This document shows, one piece after another, positions 16,919 to 26,222 of a DNA stretch of 64,000 bases. The notes under the pieces were generated by a model. The model did no database searches, was not told where the DNA came from, and saw only the letters and a program-made list of their open reading frames with translations. Location of the stretch: assembly GCF_001042905.1 (NCBI RefSeq), contig NZ_JYLB01000002.1:372001-436000 (forward strand), in the 5' to 3' direction. The stretch is from Pseudomonas lini. GTDB lineage: Bacteria > Pseudomonadota > Gammaproteobacteria > Pseudomonadales > Pseudomonadaceae. Position 1 is the first letter of the stretch. The number at the start of each line of letters is the position of its first letter. Position numbers and translations under genes: made by a program.

Positions 16919-18202
16919 ATGAGTGCGCCCGACACCCTCGTTCCCAAAGCCACGGCTCGCCCGGGACCCTTCGATTGGTACCACAACATCAATAAGCAGG
17001 AACGTCGTACGTTCTGGAGCTGCAAGATCGGCTATGGCCTGGACGGCATGGACACCCAGATGCTCAGCTTCGTGGTGCCGACCCTGATTGCCATGTGGGG
17101 CATTACCACTGGCGAAGCCGGGCTGATTCACACCAGTACCCTGATCGCCTCGGCCATCGGTGGCTGGGTGGCGGGGATTCTCTCCGACCGCATCGGCCGG
17201 GTGCGCACCCTGCAACTGACTGTTTTGTGGTTCGCCTTCTTCACCTTTCTTTGCGGCTTCGCCCAGAACTACGAACAATTGCTGATTGCACGCACATTGA
17301 TGGGCTTCGGCTTCGGCGGCGAGTGGACGGCCGGCGCGGTGCTGATCGGCGAAGTGATCCGCGCCAAGGACCGTGGCAAAGCCGTCGGCATGGTGCAATC
17401 GGGCTGGGCGCTTGGGTGGGGAATGACGGCGATTCTGTACGCGCTGCTGTTTTCGGTACTGCCGCCGGAAGACGCCTGGCGTGCTCTTTTCCTCCTTGGC
17501 ATCGTGCCGGCGATTTTCGTGATCTTCGTCCGTCGCTTGGTGAAAGACCCGGAAATCTACCGCGAAGCCAAAGCCAGGCAAGAGCCAGGCAACCCAGCCA
17601 AGTTCTACGAGATCTTCGCCCCGGGCATTCTTTTCACCACGATCCGCGCGTCGATCCTGACCACCGGCGCCCTTGGCGGTTATTACGCGATCACTTCCTG
17701 GTTGCCGACGTTTCTGAAAAACGAACGGGGCTTGAGCGTACTCGGCACCGGTGGCTATCTGGCCATGGTGATCGTCGGGTCCTACGTCGGATACGTGATC
17801 AGCGCGTATTTGACTGACATCCTCGGTCGTAAAAAGAACTTCATTCTGTTCGCGGTCGGCTCGTTCACCATTGTTCTGCTGTATACCCAATTGCCGGTCA
17901 GCAACGGCGTGATGCTGTGGCTGGGGTTCCCCTTGGGCTTCTTCGCTTCGGGGATCTTCAGCGGCATGGGTGCGTTTTTGACCGAGCTGTTTCCGACGCG
18001 GATTCGCGGTTCGGGCCAGGGTTTTTGCTACAACATCGGTCGGGCATTGGCGGCGTTGTTCCCGCTGTTCATCGGCTTGCTCAGCCAGAAGGTGCCACTG
18101 AGTGTGGGAATCGGCGCCTTCGCGGCGGTGTCCTACGGGGTAGTGATCCTGGCGGCCCTGAGCTTGCCGGAAACCCGTGGCAAGCAACTCGACGCTCAAT
18201 AA
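16919..18202 (+). CDS. MFS transporter, probable organic acid:H+ symporter
   Basis: A 427-residue major facilitator with about 12 helices. The loop 2-3 signature is seen as GILSDRIGRVRTLQL, GFGFGGEWTAGAVLIGE is characteristic of the sugar/organic-acid symporter subfamilies, and a second-half repeat is DILGRKKNFI. Translation from 16919 is preceded by CGGAGACTTGCC. It sits between a LysR regulator and pxpABC, which suggests uptake of 5-oxoproline or a related compound. That substrate is inference from context. Confidence 0.85.
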   Translation: MSAPDTLVPKATARPGPFDWYHNINKQERRTFWSCKIGYGLDGMDTQMLSFVVPTLIAMWGITTGEAGLIHTSTLIASAIGGWVAGILSDRIGRVRTLQLTVLWFAFFTFLCGFAQNYEQLLIARTLMGFGFGGEWTAGAVLIGEVIRAKDRGKAVGMVQSGWALGWGMTAILYALLFSVLPPEDAWRALFLLGIVPAIFVIFVRRLVKDPEIYREAKARQEPGNPAKFYEIFAPGILFTTIRASILTTGALGGYYAITSWLPTFLKNERGLSVLGTGGYLAMVIVGSYVGYVISAYLTDILGRKKNFILFAVGSFTIVLLYTQLPVSNGVMLWLGFPLGFFASGIFSGMGAFLTELFPTRIRGSGQGFCYNIGRALAALFPLFIGLLSQKVPLSVGIGAFAAVSYGVVILAALSLPETRGKQLDAQ

Positions 18203-18242
18203 CCGGATGTCCGGTAACTGATAATCTGAGGGACATATGTCC
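18202..18242. promoter_or_regulatory. two perfect palindromes between the MFS gene and pxpA
   Basis: ACCGGA-tg-TCCGGT (18202-18215) starts within the MFS stop codon, and GGACATATGTCC (18231-18242) lies 38 bp before the pxpA start. They may be operators or weak hairpins that tune pxpA expression relative to the transporter. Confidence 0.4.
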
Positions 18243-18280
18243 TTCAGCTAAGAAGATAAAAGCCTACAGGAGTGTTCACC

Positions 18281-19033
18281 GTGAACCGCCTGCTATTGAA
18301 CTGCGACATCGGCGAGAGTTTCGGTAACTGGACCATGGGTCTGGACGCCGAGGTCATGCCCTTCATTGATTGCGCCAACATCGCCTGCGGCTTCCATGCC
18401 GGCGACCCGAGCATCATGCGCAAGACCGTCAGCCTGGCCTTGAGCCACGGCGTGCAGATTGGTGCTCATCCGGCCTATCAGGATCTGGTGGGATTCGGTC
18501 GTCGCTCCATGGCGTACACCGCTCAGGAACTGCAGGACCTGTTGCATTACCAGATCGGCGCCCTCGACGGCATTTGCCGGGCTCAGGGCGGGCGGGTGAG
18601 TTACGTCAAGCCCCACGGCGCGATGTACAACGACATGATGGCCAACCCGGCGCAATTGCGCGCAGTGATTCAGGCCGTGGCGGCCTACGACCGGACGCTG
18701 CCATTGATGCTGATGGCGACCCGCGACAACCGTGCTGCGCAGCAATTGGGCGATGAATATGGCGTGACGTTGTGGTTCGAAGCCTTCGCCGATCGCGCTT
18801 ACGACAGCGCAGGCAGGCTGGTCTCGCGGCAACTGCCGGGCGCCGTACACCACGATCCCGAGAAAATCATCGAACAGGCGCTGATCATTGCTCGCAGTGA
18901 CAACCTCACCGCCAGCGATGGCAGCGCCTTGCACTTGCAGGCCAATACCTTGTGCGTACACGGCGACAACGCCAGTTCGGTGGCCGCCGTGCAGCGCATT
19001 CGCGAAGCCTTGAATCAGCAGAGTGCATCATGA
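18281..19033 (+). CDS. pxpA: 5-oxoprolinase subunit A
   Basis: A 250-residue LamB/YcsF protein, the subunit that with PxpB and PxpC hydrolyses 5-oxoproline to glutamate using [14 protein letters not shown] at the N-terminus, [30 protein letters not shown] and [10 protein letters not shown] are hallmark segments. The GTG at 18281 has AGGAG 8 bases upstream and gives the usual length; an in-frame GTG at 18272 overlaps that ribosome site. It overlaps pxpB by 4 bases (ATGA). Confidence 0.93.
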   Translation: MNRLLLNCDIGESFGNWTMGLDAEVMPFIDCANIACGFHAGDPSIMRKTVSLALSHGVQIGAHPAYQDLVGFGRRSMAYTAQELQDLLHYQIGALDGICRAQGGRVSYVKPHGAMYNDMMANPAQLRAVIQAVAAYDRTLPLMLMATRDNRAAQQLGDEYGVTLWFEAFADRAYDSAGRLVSRQLPGAVHHDPEKIIEQALIIARSDNLTASDGSALHLQANTLCVHGDNASSVAAVQRIREALNQQSAS

Positions 19034-19734
19034 AGCCACGGGTAGAGGTGGTGGCGCTGGATTGCCTGATGGTGCGTTTGTTCGATGAAATCAGCGAAGC
19101 CAACATGCCGTGGATGCTCGCGGCCAGCGAGGGTCTGCGGGAGGCGTTCGGAAACCATTTGATCGATCTGGTGCCGTCCTACACAACGTTGATGGTGCAT
19201 TACGATTTGATGGCACTGAATCCGGCCCAGGCGCGGGAATTGATCGCTGAAGCCTTGATCGATCTGTCGCCCAACGCTCGGGCCAAGGGTAAATGCCATG
19301 TATTGCCGGTCTGGTACGACCTGAGTGTTGGTCCGGAACTGACCTTGCTGTCTCAGCGCAGCGGATTAACGATGGAAGAGGTGATCCACCGCCACAGCGG
19401 ACGCGAGTATCAAGTGTTCGCGTTGGGCTTCGCACCGGGGTTCGCCTTCATGGGATTGGTGGAGGAGGTATTGGCTGCACCGCGTATGAATACTCCGCGC
19501 AAAAAAGTGGCTGCCGGCAGTGTCGGTATCGCCGAACGCCAGACGGCGGCTTATCCGGTGGTGTCCCCCGGCGGCTGGAACCTGATCGGCCGCACTCCGG
19601 CAAAATTGTTCGACCGCGAGCGCGACGGCTACAGCCTGATGCAACCGGGCGATACGGTGCGCTTCGAAGCGGTCAGCCATGCCGAGTTCATCAATCTGGG
19701 CGGTGATGACACACCGTTGGAGGCCCTGGCATGA
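19030..19734 (+). CDS. pxpB: 5-oxoprolinase subunit B
   Basis: A 234-residue member of the KipI/allophanate hydrolase subunit 1 family. Recognisable pieces are [33 protein letters not shown] and [12 protein letters not shown]. With PxpC it forms the ATP-dependent part of prokaryotic 5-oxoprolinase. It is coupled at both ends by ATGA overlaps with pxpA and pxpC, the usual order for this complex. Confidence 0.92.
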   Translation: MKPRVEVVALDCLMVRLFDEISEANMPWMLAASEGLREAFGNHLIDLVPSYTTLMVHYDLMALNPAQARELIAEALIDLSPNARAKGKCHVLPVWYDLSVGPELTLLSQRSGLTMEEVIHRHSGREYQVFALGFAPGFAFMGLVEEVLAAPRMNTPRKKVAAGSVGIAERQTAAYPVVSPGGWNLIGRTPAKLFDRERDGYSLMQPGDTVRFEAVSHAEFINLGGDDTPLEALA

Positions 19735-20657
19735 GCCGACTGACGATTGAAGCAAGTACACCGCTGTGCCTGTTGCAGGACGCCGGGCGATTTGGCGTGC
19801 GGCATCTGGGCGTGACCCAGGGCGGGGCAGCGGATTGGCGATCGATGTCGTGGGCCAATTGGCTGCTGGGCAATGGGCTGGATGCGTCGGTGATCGAAAT
19901 CACCCTCGGCGGGTTTACAGTCGTTGCCCAGGAAGATTGCGTGCTGGCGTTGGCCGGGGCGGATCTGGGGGCGCGGGTGGATGGCGAGGCATTGGCGCCG
20001 TGGCGCAGTTTCAGGCTGAACAAAGGTCAGCAATTGCAATTCACCCAGCCGCGGCTTGGCGCTCGGGCTTATTTGGCGGCCCCGGGCGGATTTGATGCGC
20101 CCAAGGTGTTGGGCAGTAGCGCAACGGTGGTCCGTGAGGAGCTCGGTGGGCTGGATGGCATGGGGCGGGCGTTGGCCAAAGATGCGCAGTTGAGCTATTC
20201 GGGAAGCTCGCTGTTACTGCTGCGGGAGTTGGCGCACGAACAAGTGCCGGACTTCAAACTCAATGCGCCGCTGGACCTGGTGCTCGGTGCACAGATCGGC
20301 GAGTTTAGTGGACAGAGTCTGTTCGACGCGTTCAACAGCGTCTGGACCCTCGACAGCCGCGCCGATCGCATGGGCATTCGCCTGTTGGGAACGTCGTTGC
20401 AGTATCAGGGCCAGCCGATGATTTCCGAAGGCATCCCGCTGGGCGCGGTTCAGGTGCCGCCGGACGGGCAGCCAATTGTGCTGCTCAATGATCGGCAGAC
20501 CATAGGCGGTTATCCGCGACTGGGGGCGTTGACGCCGTTGGCATTGGCGCGATTGGCGCAGTGTTTGCCGGGGGCGAAGGTGCGGTTGAAGCCGGTGGTG
20601 CAGGATGTCGCTCATCGGGAACACGTTGAGTATTTGCGGCGGTTTTTAGGCCGCTAA
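19731..20657 (+). CDS. pxpC: 5-oxoprolinase subunit C
   Basis: A 308-residue KipA/allophanate hydrolase subunit 2 family protein (biotin-dependent carboxylase-like fold). LLQDAGRFGVRHLGVTQGGA near the start and LNDRQTIGGYPRLGAL near residue 250 are diagnostic. It is the last gene of the pxpABC transcript. A REP pair starts 3 bp after the stop and separates it from the convergent VWA gene. Confidence 0.92.
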   Translation: MSRLTIEASTPLCLLQDAGRFGVRHLGVTQGGAADWRSMSWANWLLGNGLDASVIEITLGGFTVVAQEDCVLALAGADLGARVDGEALAPWRSFRLNKGQQLQFTQPRLGARAYLAAPGGFDAPKVLGSSATVVREELGGLDGMGRALAKDAQLSYSGSSLLLLRELAHEQVPDFKLNAPLDLVLGAQIGEFSGQSLFDAFNSVWTLDSRADRMGIRLLGTSLQYQGQPMISEGIPLGAVQVPPDGQPIVLLNDRQTIGGYPRLGALTPLALARLAQCLPGAKVRLKPVVQDVAHREHVEYLRRFLGR

Positions 20658-20660
20658 AGC

Positions 20661-20752
20661 ATCGCGGGCAAGCCCGCTCCCACATTTGATCTCCAGCGGA
20701 CACAGAGTTTGTGTACGACGAATATCCAATGTGGGAGCGGGCTTGCTCGCGA
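20661..20752. repeat. paired REP element, family B copy 4
   Basis: ATCGCGGGCAAGCCCGCTCC on the left and the complementary GTGGGAGCGGGCTTGCTCGC on the right lie between convergent genes. The spacer resembles that of the copy at 55833 (TTTGATC, CACA, TTGTGT blocks). Confidence 0.9.
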
Positions 20753-20779
20753 AGGCGGCATCACAGACAACAACAATCT

Positions 20780-21958
20780 TTACTTGGACAAAAACCGCAT
20801 CCCTTCCTCCAACCCCCGCAACGTCAGCGGGAACATCTGGTCATCAATCAAATCCCGCACGATGTTAGTTGATGAGGTATAGCCCCAGGTGTCTTTCGGG
20901 TACGGGTTGATCCAGATGAGCTTCTTGTACTTTTCCTTGAAGCGCTGCATCCACACGTAACCGGCTTCTTCGTTCCAGTGCTCGACACTGCCACCGGCCT
21001 GGGTGATTTCATAGGGCGCCATGGCGGCGTCGCCGATGAAGATCACTTTGTAGTCGGCGCCGTACTTGTGCAGCAGGTCCTGGGTGGCGGTGCGCTCGGA
21101 GGTACGGCGCATGTTGTTTTTCCACACCGATTCATAAATAAAGTTGTGGAAGTAGAAGTACTCCAGATGCTTGAACTCGGTCTTGCAGGCCGAGAACAGT
21201 TCTTCGCAGATCTTCACGTGGGCGTCCATCGAGCCGCCGATGTCGAACAGCAGCAACAACTTGACGGTGTTGCGGCGCTCCGGACGCATCTGGATGTTCA
21301 GCAGCCCGGCATCGCGCGCGGTGTGGTCGATGGTGCCGTCGATGTCGAGTTCTTCGGCTGCGCCCTGACGAGCAAATTTACGCAGGCGCCGCAGGGCGAC
21401 CTTGATGTTGCGCGTGCCCAGTTCGACCGAATCGTCGAGGTTTTTGTACTCTCTCTGATCCCAGACTTTGACCGCTTTGCCTTGACGCTTGCCGGCATCG
21501 CCGACCCGAATGCCTTCCGGGTTGAAGCCACCGGAGCCGAACGGGCTGGTGCCGCCGGTGCCGATCCACTTGTTGCCGCCGGCATGGCGTTCTTTCTGTT
21601 CTTCCAGGCGCTTCTTGAACTCTTCGATCAGCTTGTCCAGGCCGCCGAGGGACTGGATCGCGGCCCGCTCTTCATCGGTCAGGGAACGCTCGAATTCCTT
21701 GCGCAGCCAGTCTTCCGGAATCAACGCCTGGAGGTGGTCGTCGAGCTTTTCCAGGCCATTGAAGTAGGCACCGAACGCCCGGTCGAACTTGTCGAAATGC
21801 TTTTCGTCCTTCACCAGAATCGCCCGTGACAAGTAATAGAACTCGTCCATGTCGGCGAAGGTCACGCGCTGTTTCAGAGCGTTGATCAGGTCCAGCAACT
21901 CACGTACCGAGACCGGCACCTTGGCTGCACGCATTTCATTGAACAGGTTGAGCAGCAT
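20780..21958 (-). CDS. VWA domain protein, CoxE-like
   Basis: A 392-residue partner of the MoxR ATPase encoded just upstream. The C-terminal half has a von Willebrand A domain whose metal site reads LLLFDIGGSMDAHV, with the first Ser of DxSxS replaced by Gly. The N-terminal part is charged and helical. MoxR-VWA pairs usually act as chaperones that insert cofactors or activate enzyme complexes. No client gene sits beside this pair. The 25-bp gap to the MoxR gene indicates one operon. Confidence 0.85.
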   Translation of the reverse strand: MLLNLFNEMRAAKVPVSVRELLDLINALKQRVTFADMDEFYYLSRAILVKDEKHFDKFDRAFGAYFNGLEKLDDHLQALIPEDWLRKEFERSLTDEERAAIQSLGGLDKLIEEFKKRLEEQKERHAGGNKWIGTGGTSPFGSGGFNPEGIRVGDAGKRQGKAVKVWDQREYKNLDDSVELGTRNIKVALRRLRKFARQGAAEELDIDGTIDHTARDAGLLNIQMRPERRNTVKLLLLFDIGGSMDAHVKICEELFSACKTEFKHLEYFYFHNFIYESVWKNNMRRTSERTATQDLLHKYGADYKVIFIGDAAMAPYEITQAGGSVEHWNEEAGYVWMQRFKEKYKKLIWINPYPKDTWGYTSSTNIVRDLIDDQMFPLTLRGLEEGMRFLSK

Positions 21959-21983
21959 GGCTATCGCCTCTCTCTATCGGGGC

Positions 21984-22829
21984 TTAGCGAGAGCCGCGAC
22001 GGCTCATGAACGCCAGACGCTCAAGCAATTGCACGTCTTGTTCGTTCTTCACCAAGGCGCCGGCCAGTGGCGGAATGGCCTTGGTCGGATCGCGCTCGCG
22101 CAGCACCGCTTCACCGATATTGTCGGCCATCAGCAACTTCAGCCAGTCCACCAATTCCGAGGTCGATGGCTTCTTCTTCAGGCCCGGCACCTTGCGCACA
22201 TCGAAGAACACGTCCAGCGCTTCGCTGACCAGGTCTTTCTTGATGTTCGGGTAGTGCACGTCGACGATCCGTTGCATCGTGACGCGGTCCGGGAAGGCGA
22301 TGTAGTGGAAGAAGCAGCGGCGCAGGAAGGCGTCCGGCAGCTCTTTCTCGTTGTTGGAGGTAATGATGATGATCGGGCGCTTCTTGGCCTTGATGGTCTC
22401 GTCGATCTCGTAAACGTAGAACTCCATCTTGTCGAGTTCTTGCAGCAAGTCGTTGGGGAACTCGATGTCGGCCTTGTCGATTTCGTCGATCAGCAGAATC
22501 ACCCGCTCTTCAGACTCGAACGCCTCCCAGAGCTTGCCCTTTTTCAGGTAGTTGCGAACGTCGTGGACCTTCTCCGTACCCAGCTGCGAGTCCCGCAGGC
22601 GACTGACCGCGTCGTACTCGTACAGGCCTTGGTGGGCCTTGGTTGTGGACTTGATGTGCCAGGTAATCAACTTGGCGCCGAAGGATTCGGCCAGTTGCTC
22701 GGCGAGCATGGTCTTGCCGGTGCCTGGCTCGCCCTTGACCAGCAGTGGCCGTTCCAGAGTGATGGCGGCGTTGACCGCCAGCTTCAGGTCATCGGTGGCG
22801 ACGTAGGCCTGGGTGCCTTCGAACTTCAT
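21984..22829 (-). CDS. MoxR family AAA+ ATPase
   Basis: A 281-residue AAA+ protein. Walker A is KGEPGTGKTMLAEQLAE near residues 35-51, Walker B is VILLIDEIDKADIEFPNDLL, and the sensor-1 region is PIIIITSNNEKELPDAFLRR. It belongs to the small MoxR ATPases that work with VWA proteins. It is the first gene of a two-gene leftward operon with the CoxE-like gene. Confidence 0.9.
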   Translation of the reverse strand: MKFEGTQAYVATDDLKLAVNAAITLERPLLVKGEPGTGKTMLAEQLAESFGAKLITWHIKSTTKAHQGLYEYDAVSRLRDSQLGTEKVHDVRNYLKKGKLWEAFESEERVILLIDEIDKADIEFPNDLLQELDKMEFYVYEIDETIKAKKRPIIIITSNNEKELPDAFLRRCFFHYIAFPDRVTMQRIVDVHYPNIKKDLVSEALDVFFDVRKVPGLKKKPSTSELVDWLKLLMADNIGEAVLRERDPTKAIPPLAGALVKNEQDVQLLERLAFMSRRGSR

Positions 22830-22998
22830 CTGCTAATCCTCGAACGGTAACGCCGACCTGAACGAGGCAGGGCGGGGCGCAATAATTGTAGTACCCGACT
22901 ATAACGCGCTGCCCGGTCGACTGTGAACGCAGACGGCTTATTCAGTCTCTGAATGGGGCGTCACATCTTGACTTGGTCTCGGCTGCTGGCCAGTATTG

Positions 22999-23023
22999 AG
23001 CTATCGCCATTTTGGCGATAGCT
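22999..23023. promoter_or_regulatory. perfect 11-bp palindrome, candidate operator of the DUF4160/DUF2442 pair
   Basis: AGCTATCGCCA-ttt-TGGCGATAGCT is a perfect 25-base dyad ending 8 bp before the ATG at 23032. Its place over the translation start region and the HTH domain in the second gene suggest autoregulation. Confidence 0.6.
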
Positions 23024-23031
23024 TGCTGGGT

Positions 23032-23262
23032 ATGTCTACTAAATACCGATTTCGCGATACGTACCGCATTCAGTTGCGCGAGAAGGATCATCCGCCGCCC
23101 CATGTGCATCTGACCGGTGGCGGGCTGGATGTGATGCTCAGCCTGGTAACTGTCGAAGTGATGATGGGCAAGGCACCGCCGCTGATTATCAAGGAAGCGC
23201 TGGAGTGGGTCAGGGCCCATCAGGTGCAATTGCTGGAGGATTGGAAACGATGTTACCCATGA
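23032..23262 (+). CDS. DUF4160 protein, possible toxin of a two-gene module
   Basis: A 76-residue protein: KYRFRDTYRIQLREKDHPPP followed by HVHLTGGG and EALEWVRAHQVQLLEDW. The R...KDHPPPHVHL block is the family signature. DUF4160 genes are often paired with DUF2442 genes, and such pairs have been proposed as toxin-antitoxin systems. The ATG at 23032 lies right behind the palindrome. It overlaps the next gene by 4 bases (ATGA) or 13 if the latter starts at 23250. Confidence 0.8.
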   Translation: MSTKYRFRDTYRIQLREKDHPPPHVHLTGGGLDVMLSLVTVEVMMGKAPPLIIKEALEWVRAHQVQLLEDWKRCYP

Positions 23263-23753
23263 AACGACCACGGCTGTCGGCTGTGCAGGTACTGCCGGAT
23301 TACCGCCTGGCGCTGACCTTTATCGATGGCCAGCAACTGAGCATCGATTTAAGTCGCGACCTGCGTTCGTACCCGGGGTTGCAACCATTGCTGGAGGACC
23401 GTGCTTTTGAAGGCGCAGCCTTGGGGGACGATGGCTGGAGCGTGGAGTGGCCCGAACTGGATATCCAGATTGGCGCAGACACGCTGTATCTGGATGCTCT
23501 TGCGCAAAATGCGGCAGATGAAAACACCCGTATTTTCATCGATTGGCGTGCTCGCACCGGATTGCCGCTGAATCAGGCGGCCGAAGCGCTGGGCGTCAGT
23601 GCCCGCAGTATCAGTCGCTACAGCAGTGGCCGTGAAGCTGTGCCGCGGTCATTGGCCCTGGCTTGCCTGGGCTGGGATTTTTTGCAACAGCAATTAAACC
23701 CGGCACGAGCAGCAGAAGAAACCGGTCGTTACACCGTCACACGCAAATCCTAG
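23259..23753 (+). CDS. DUF2442 protein with C-terminal helix-turn-helix, possible antitoxin/repressor
   Basis: A 164-residue protein. Residues about 1-80 form a DUF2442 domain (AVQVLPDYRLALTFIDGQQL, SVEWPELDIQIGADTLY), and about 85-150 an XRE-type HTH with NQAAEALGVSARSISRYSSG. The fusion gives the partner of DUF4160 a DNA-binding part, as expected of an antitoxin that represses its own operon. Start choice is between ATG 23250 and ATG 23259; the ATGA overlap favours the latter. It converges on the DUF748 gene with a 4-base overlap. Confidence 0.8.
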   Translation: MKRPRLSAVQVLPDYRLALTFIDGQQLSIDLSRDLRSYPGLQPLLEDRAFEGAALGDDGWSVEWPELDIQIGADTLYLDALAQNAADENTRIFIDWRARTGLPLNQAAEALGVSARSISRYSSGREAVPRSLALACLGWDFLQQQLNPARAAEETGRYTVTRKS

Positions 23754-24823
23754 TCCGTATCCGGCTTGGGTCGTTCGTACTGCGCATTGAACGCCTGGAT
23801 AAAACCATTACGCAAAATCTGCAAAAAAGCCTCGAATGCGCTGATATCTTTCTGATGCACGCTGCCTCTGAGCTGGACGCGCGTCGCGAACTGGTTTTTT
23901 GGCTGATTCTTCAACACATTCTCGGTGCCACCGACGAGTGCTTCCCAGATGGAGCGAAAAATCCCTTTGTCTTTGTTCTCCACGTCCTGTTGCCAATCGA
24001 ACACATCAACGTCGCGCAATAGCGGCTTGATGTAGCCGGTGAGTTGACCCTTGTTGGCTTCGGCTTCGATGACCAGGTCGCCATGGCCGGAATTGAAGTC
24101 GAACTTGCCGTAGGCCGCGGCGAAGTCGTTCATGCGTTTGAGTTCAAGGTTCTTGGCGCGCAGGCGGAACTCGAAGTCCTGGAAGTCGCTCAGCGGATCG
24201 AAAGTCGCTGTGGTTTCCAGTGGCGCATGCCCCAGCAGCAACGCCTTGCCGTCGAAACGGGCGTCGCGTTTGCCTTTGGTGTCGACCACATTGGTCAGGT
24301 TGTAAATGCTGGCATTAACCTGGGTGGCATTCATGTTCACGGGCGGTTTTGAATTGAAGTTTCGAAAGGTGACCCGCCCGTCGTTGATCCGCACTTCGTT
24401 CAGGGTTATCGGCAGCAATTTTTCCAATTGTGCCCGCCAGTCGGTGCCCTGACCGGTCTGGGAGTTTTTCTTGTTACCACCATCGACGAAGTTCACCTCG
24501 GGTTTGTCGAACTGCGCCTCGGCCACCACGGCGTGGTCATACCAGAGCGAATGCCAGCTGACGGACAGGTCGATCAATGGCGCGTTGACGAAAGGCACCG
24601 GAACCTTCCCGTCGACCTTGACGATTTTCAGTCCATTGATTTTGTAGGCGCCTCGCCACAGGGCCAGGTCTACGTCGGTGATCTGCCCGCGGTAGTCACC
24701 CATGTTCGCCAATCTTTCGTTGAGGTAATCGCGCACCACGTAGGGCAGGGCAAGGTGCAGGGCAACCAGCAGTAGAACGAGGCCGGCGAGGGTCCACAGG
24801 GGCCAACTGTATCGACGCTTCAT
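23750..24823 (-). CDS. DUF748 (AsmA-like) membrane-anchored protein
   Basis: A 357-residue protein with an N-terminal membrane anchor (PLWTLAGLVLLLVALHLALP, residues 8-27) and a large periplasmic beta-rich part. YLNERLANMGDYRGQITDVD and INDGRVTFRNFNSKPPVN are typical of DUF748, a relative of AsmA/TamB bridge proteins. Members are thought to act in envelope lipid transport; this is family-level knowledge only. It ends inside the convergent HTH gene. Confidence 0.75.
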   Translation of the reverse strand: MKRRYSWPLWTLAGLVLLLVALHLALPYVVRDYLNERLANMGDYRGQITDVDLALWRGAYKINGLKIVKVDGKVPVPFVNAPLIDLSVSWHSLWYDHAVVAEAQFDKPEVNFVDGGNKKNSQTGQGTDWRAQLEKLLPITLNEVRINDGRVTFRNFNSKPPVNMNATQVNASIYNLTNVVDTKGKRDARFDGKALLLGHAPLETTATFDPLSDFQDFEFRLRAKNLELKRMNDFAAAYGKFDFNSGHGDLVIEAEANKGQLTGYIKPLLRDVDVFDWQQDVENKDKGIFRSIWEALVGGTENVLKNQPKNQFATRVQLRGSVHQKDISAFEAFLQILRNGFIQAFNAQYERPKPDTD

Positions 24824-24949
24824 GGCGGCAAATCTCTTGCGGTGTAAAGCGATTGACTGCTCTGGTAACCGGACGTTCGACTGACTGGACGACCACGGGT
24901 AACAGGCATACCTTGGAGGGCTAATTCAACGCGGTATAAGGACCCAGCC

Positions 24950-25924
24950 ATGAGCCGTATTTTCGCTGACAACGCCCATTCCATTGGCAATACGCCGCTG
25001 GTGCAGATCAACCGTATTGCTCCGCGCGGTGTCACCATCCTGGCCAAGATCGAAGGGCGCAACCCGGGTTATTCGGTCAAGTGCCGGATCGGCGCGAACA
25101 TGATCTGGGAGGCCGAAAGCAGCGGTAAACTCAAGCCCGGCATGACCATCATCGAACCGACTTCGGGCAACACCGGCATCGGCCTGGCGTTCGTTGCCGC
25201 CGCCCGCGGTTATCGACTGGTATTGACCATGCCGGCGTCCATGAGCATTGAGCGACGCAAGGTGCTCAAGGCCCTTGGCGCCGAACTGGTGTTGACGGAA
25301 CCGGCCAAAGGCATGAAAGGCGCGATCGAGAAGGCCGCCGAAATCCTCGCCAGTGATCCATCGACCTACTTCATGCCGGCGCAATTCGAAAACCCGGCCA
25401 ACCCGGCCATCCACGAAAAAACCACCGGGCCGGAAATCTGGAATGACACCGACGGCGCAGTCGACGTACTGGTGGCGGGCGTCGGGACAGGTGGAACCAT
25501 TACCGGGGTTTCGCGGTATATCAAGAATACCCAGGGCAAACCGATTATCTCGGTGGCGGTGGAGCCGTTGGTGTCTCCAGTGATCACCCAGGCGATGGCC
25601 GGGGAAGAGATCAAACCGAGCCCTCACAAAATCCAGGGCATCGGCGCTGGTTTTGTGCCGAAGAACCTGGATCTGTCGATGGTCGATCGGGTCGAGCTGG
25701 TCAGCGACGATGAGTCCAAGGCGATGGCCCTGCGCCTGATGCAGGAAGAAGGGATTTTGAGCGGTATCTCGTGCGGCGCCGCCATGGCGGTGGCTGTGCG
25801 GCTGGCCGAAACCCCGGAAATGCAGGGCAAGACCATCGTGGTAATCCTGCCCGACTCGGGCGAACGCTACCTGTCGAGCATGCTGTTCAGTGATCTGTTT
25901 ACCGAGCAGGAAACTCAGCAATAA
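24950..25924 (+). CDS. cysK: cysteine synthase A
   Basis: A 324-residue O-acetylserine sulfhydrylase that makes cysteine from O-acetylserine and sulfide with PLP. Lys44 in [16 protein letters not shown] is the PLP lysine. [11 protein letters not shown] and [16 protein letters not shown] bind the cofactor phosphate and substrate. Length and C-terminus match CysK (323 residues in E. coli) better than the shorter CysM. A family A repeat begins at the stop codon. Confidence 0.92.
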   Translation: MSRIFADNAHSIGNTPLVQINRIAPRGVTILAKIEGRNPGYSVKCRIGANMIWEAESSGKLKPGMTIIEPTSGNTGIGLAFVAAARGYRLVLTMPASMSIERRKVLKALGAELVLTEPAKGMKGAIEKAAEILASDPSTYFMPAQFENPANPAIHEKTTGPEIWNDTDGAVDVLVAGVGTGGTITGVSRYIKNTQGKPIISVAVEPLVSPVITQAMAGEEIKPSPHKIQGIGAGFVPKNLDLSMVDRVELVSDDESKAMALRLMQEEGILSGISCGAAMAVAVRLAETPEMQGKTIVVILPDSGERYLSSMLFSDLFTEQETQQ

Positions 25925-26018
25925 AGATCAAATGATCGCAGCCTTCGGCAGCTCCTACAGATGTGTACAGGAACACGGTCGATGTAGGAGCTGGCGCAGC
26001 CTGCGATCTTTTGATCTT
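25924..26018. repeat. palindromic repeat, family A copy 3
   Basis: Arms AAGATCAAATGATCGCAGCC... and complement, with several mismatches in the right arm (CTGGCGCAGCC), begin on the last base of the cysK stop codon and flank a 32-base spacer. Confidence 0.8.
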
Positions 26019-26077
26019 GTTTTTTAATCCGGTGTGAGAGGGGGTCGATTCATGTCAGCCCCCGTTCAGGAACCTTG

Positions 26078-26094
26078 TGTTAATAAGGGGTTAT
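26078..26094 (+). promoter_or_regulatory. weak PhoP-box-like direct repeat upstream of lpxO
   Basis: TGTTAA-N5-GGTTAT resembles the enterobacterial PhoP direct repeat (GTTTA-N5-GTTTA) with one or two mismatches per half. It lies 129 bp upstream of lpxO. Salmonella lpxO is PhoP-controlled. The match is weak. Confidence 0.25.
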
Positions 26095-26222
26095 TGCGTA
26101 ATTCTTAACACTGAATGTTGAGTCAGGTGGGTTTTCCCCGAGGCCGGTAATGTTGATAATGGCCGACTGCCACGTCGGGTAAATGGCGTTGTGCAAAGTT
26201 ACCTACTATCAAGGAGTTGTAG

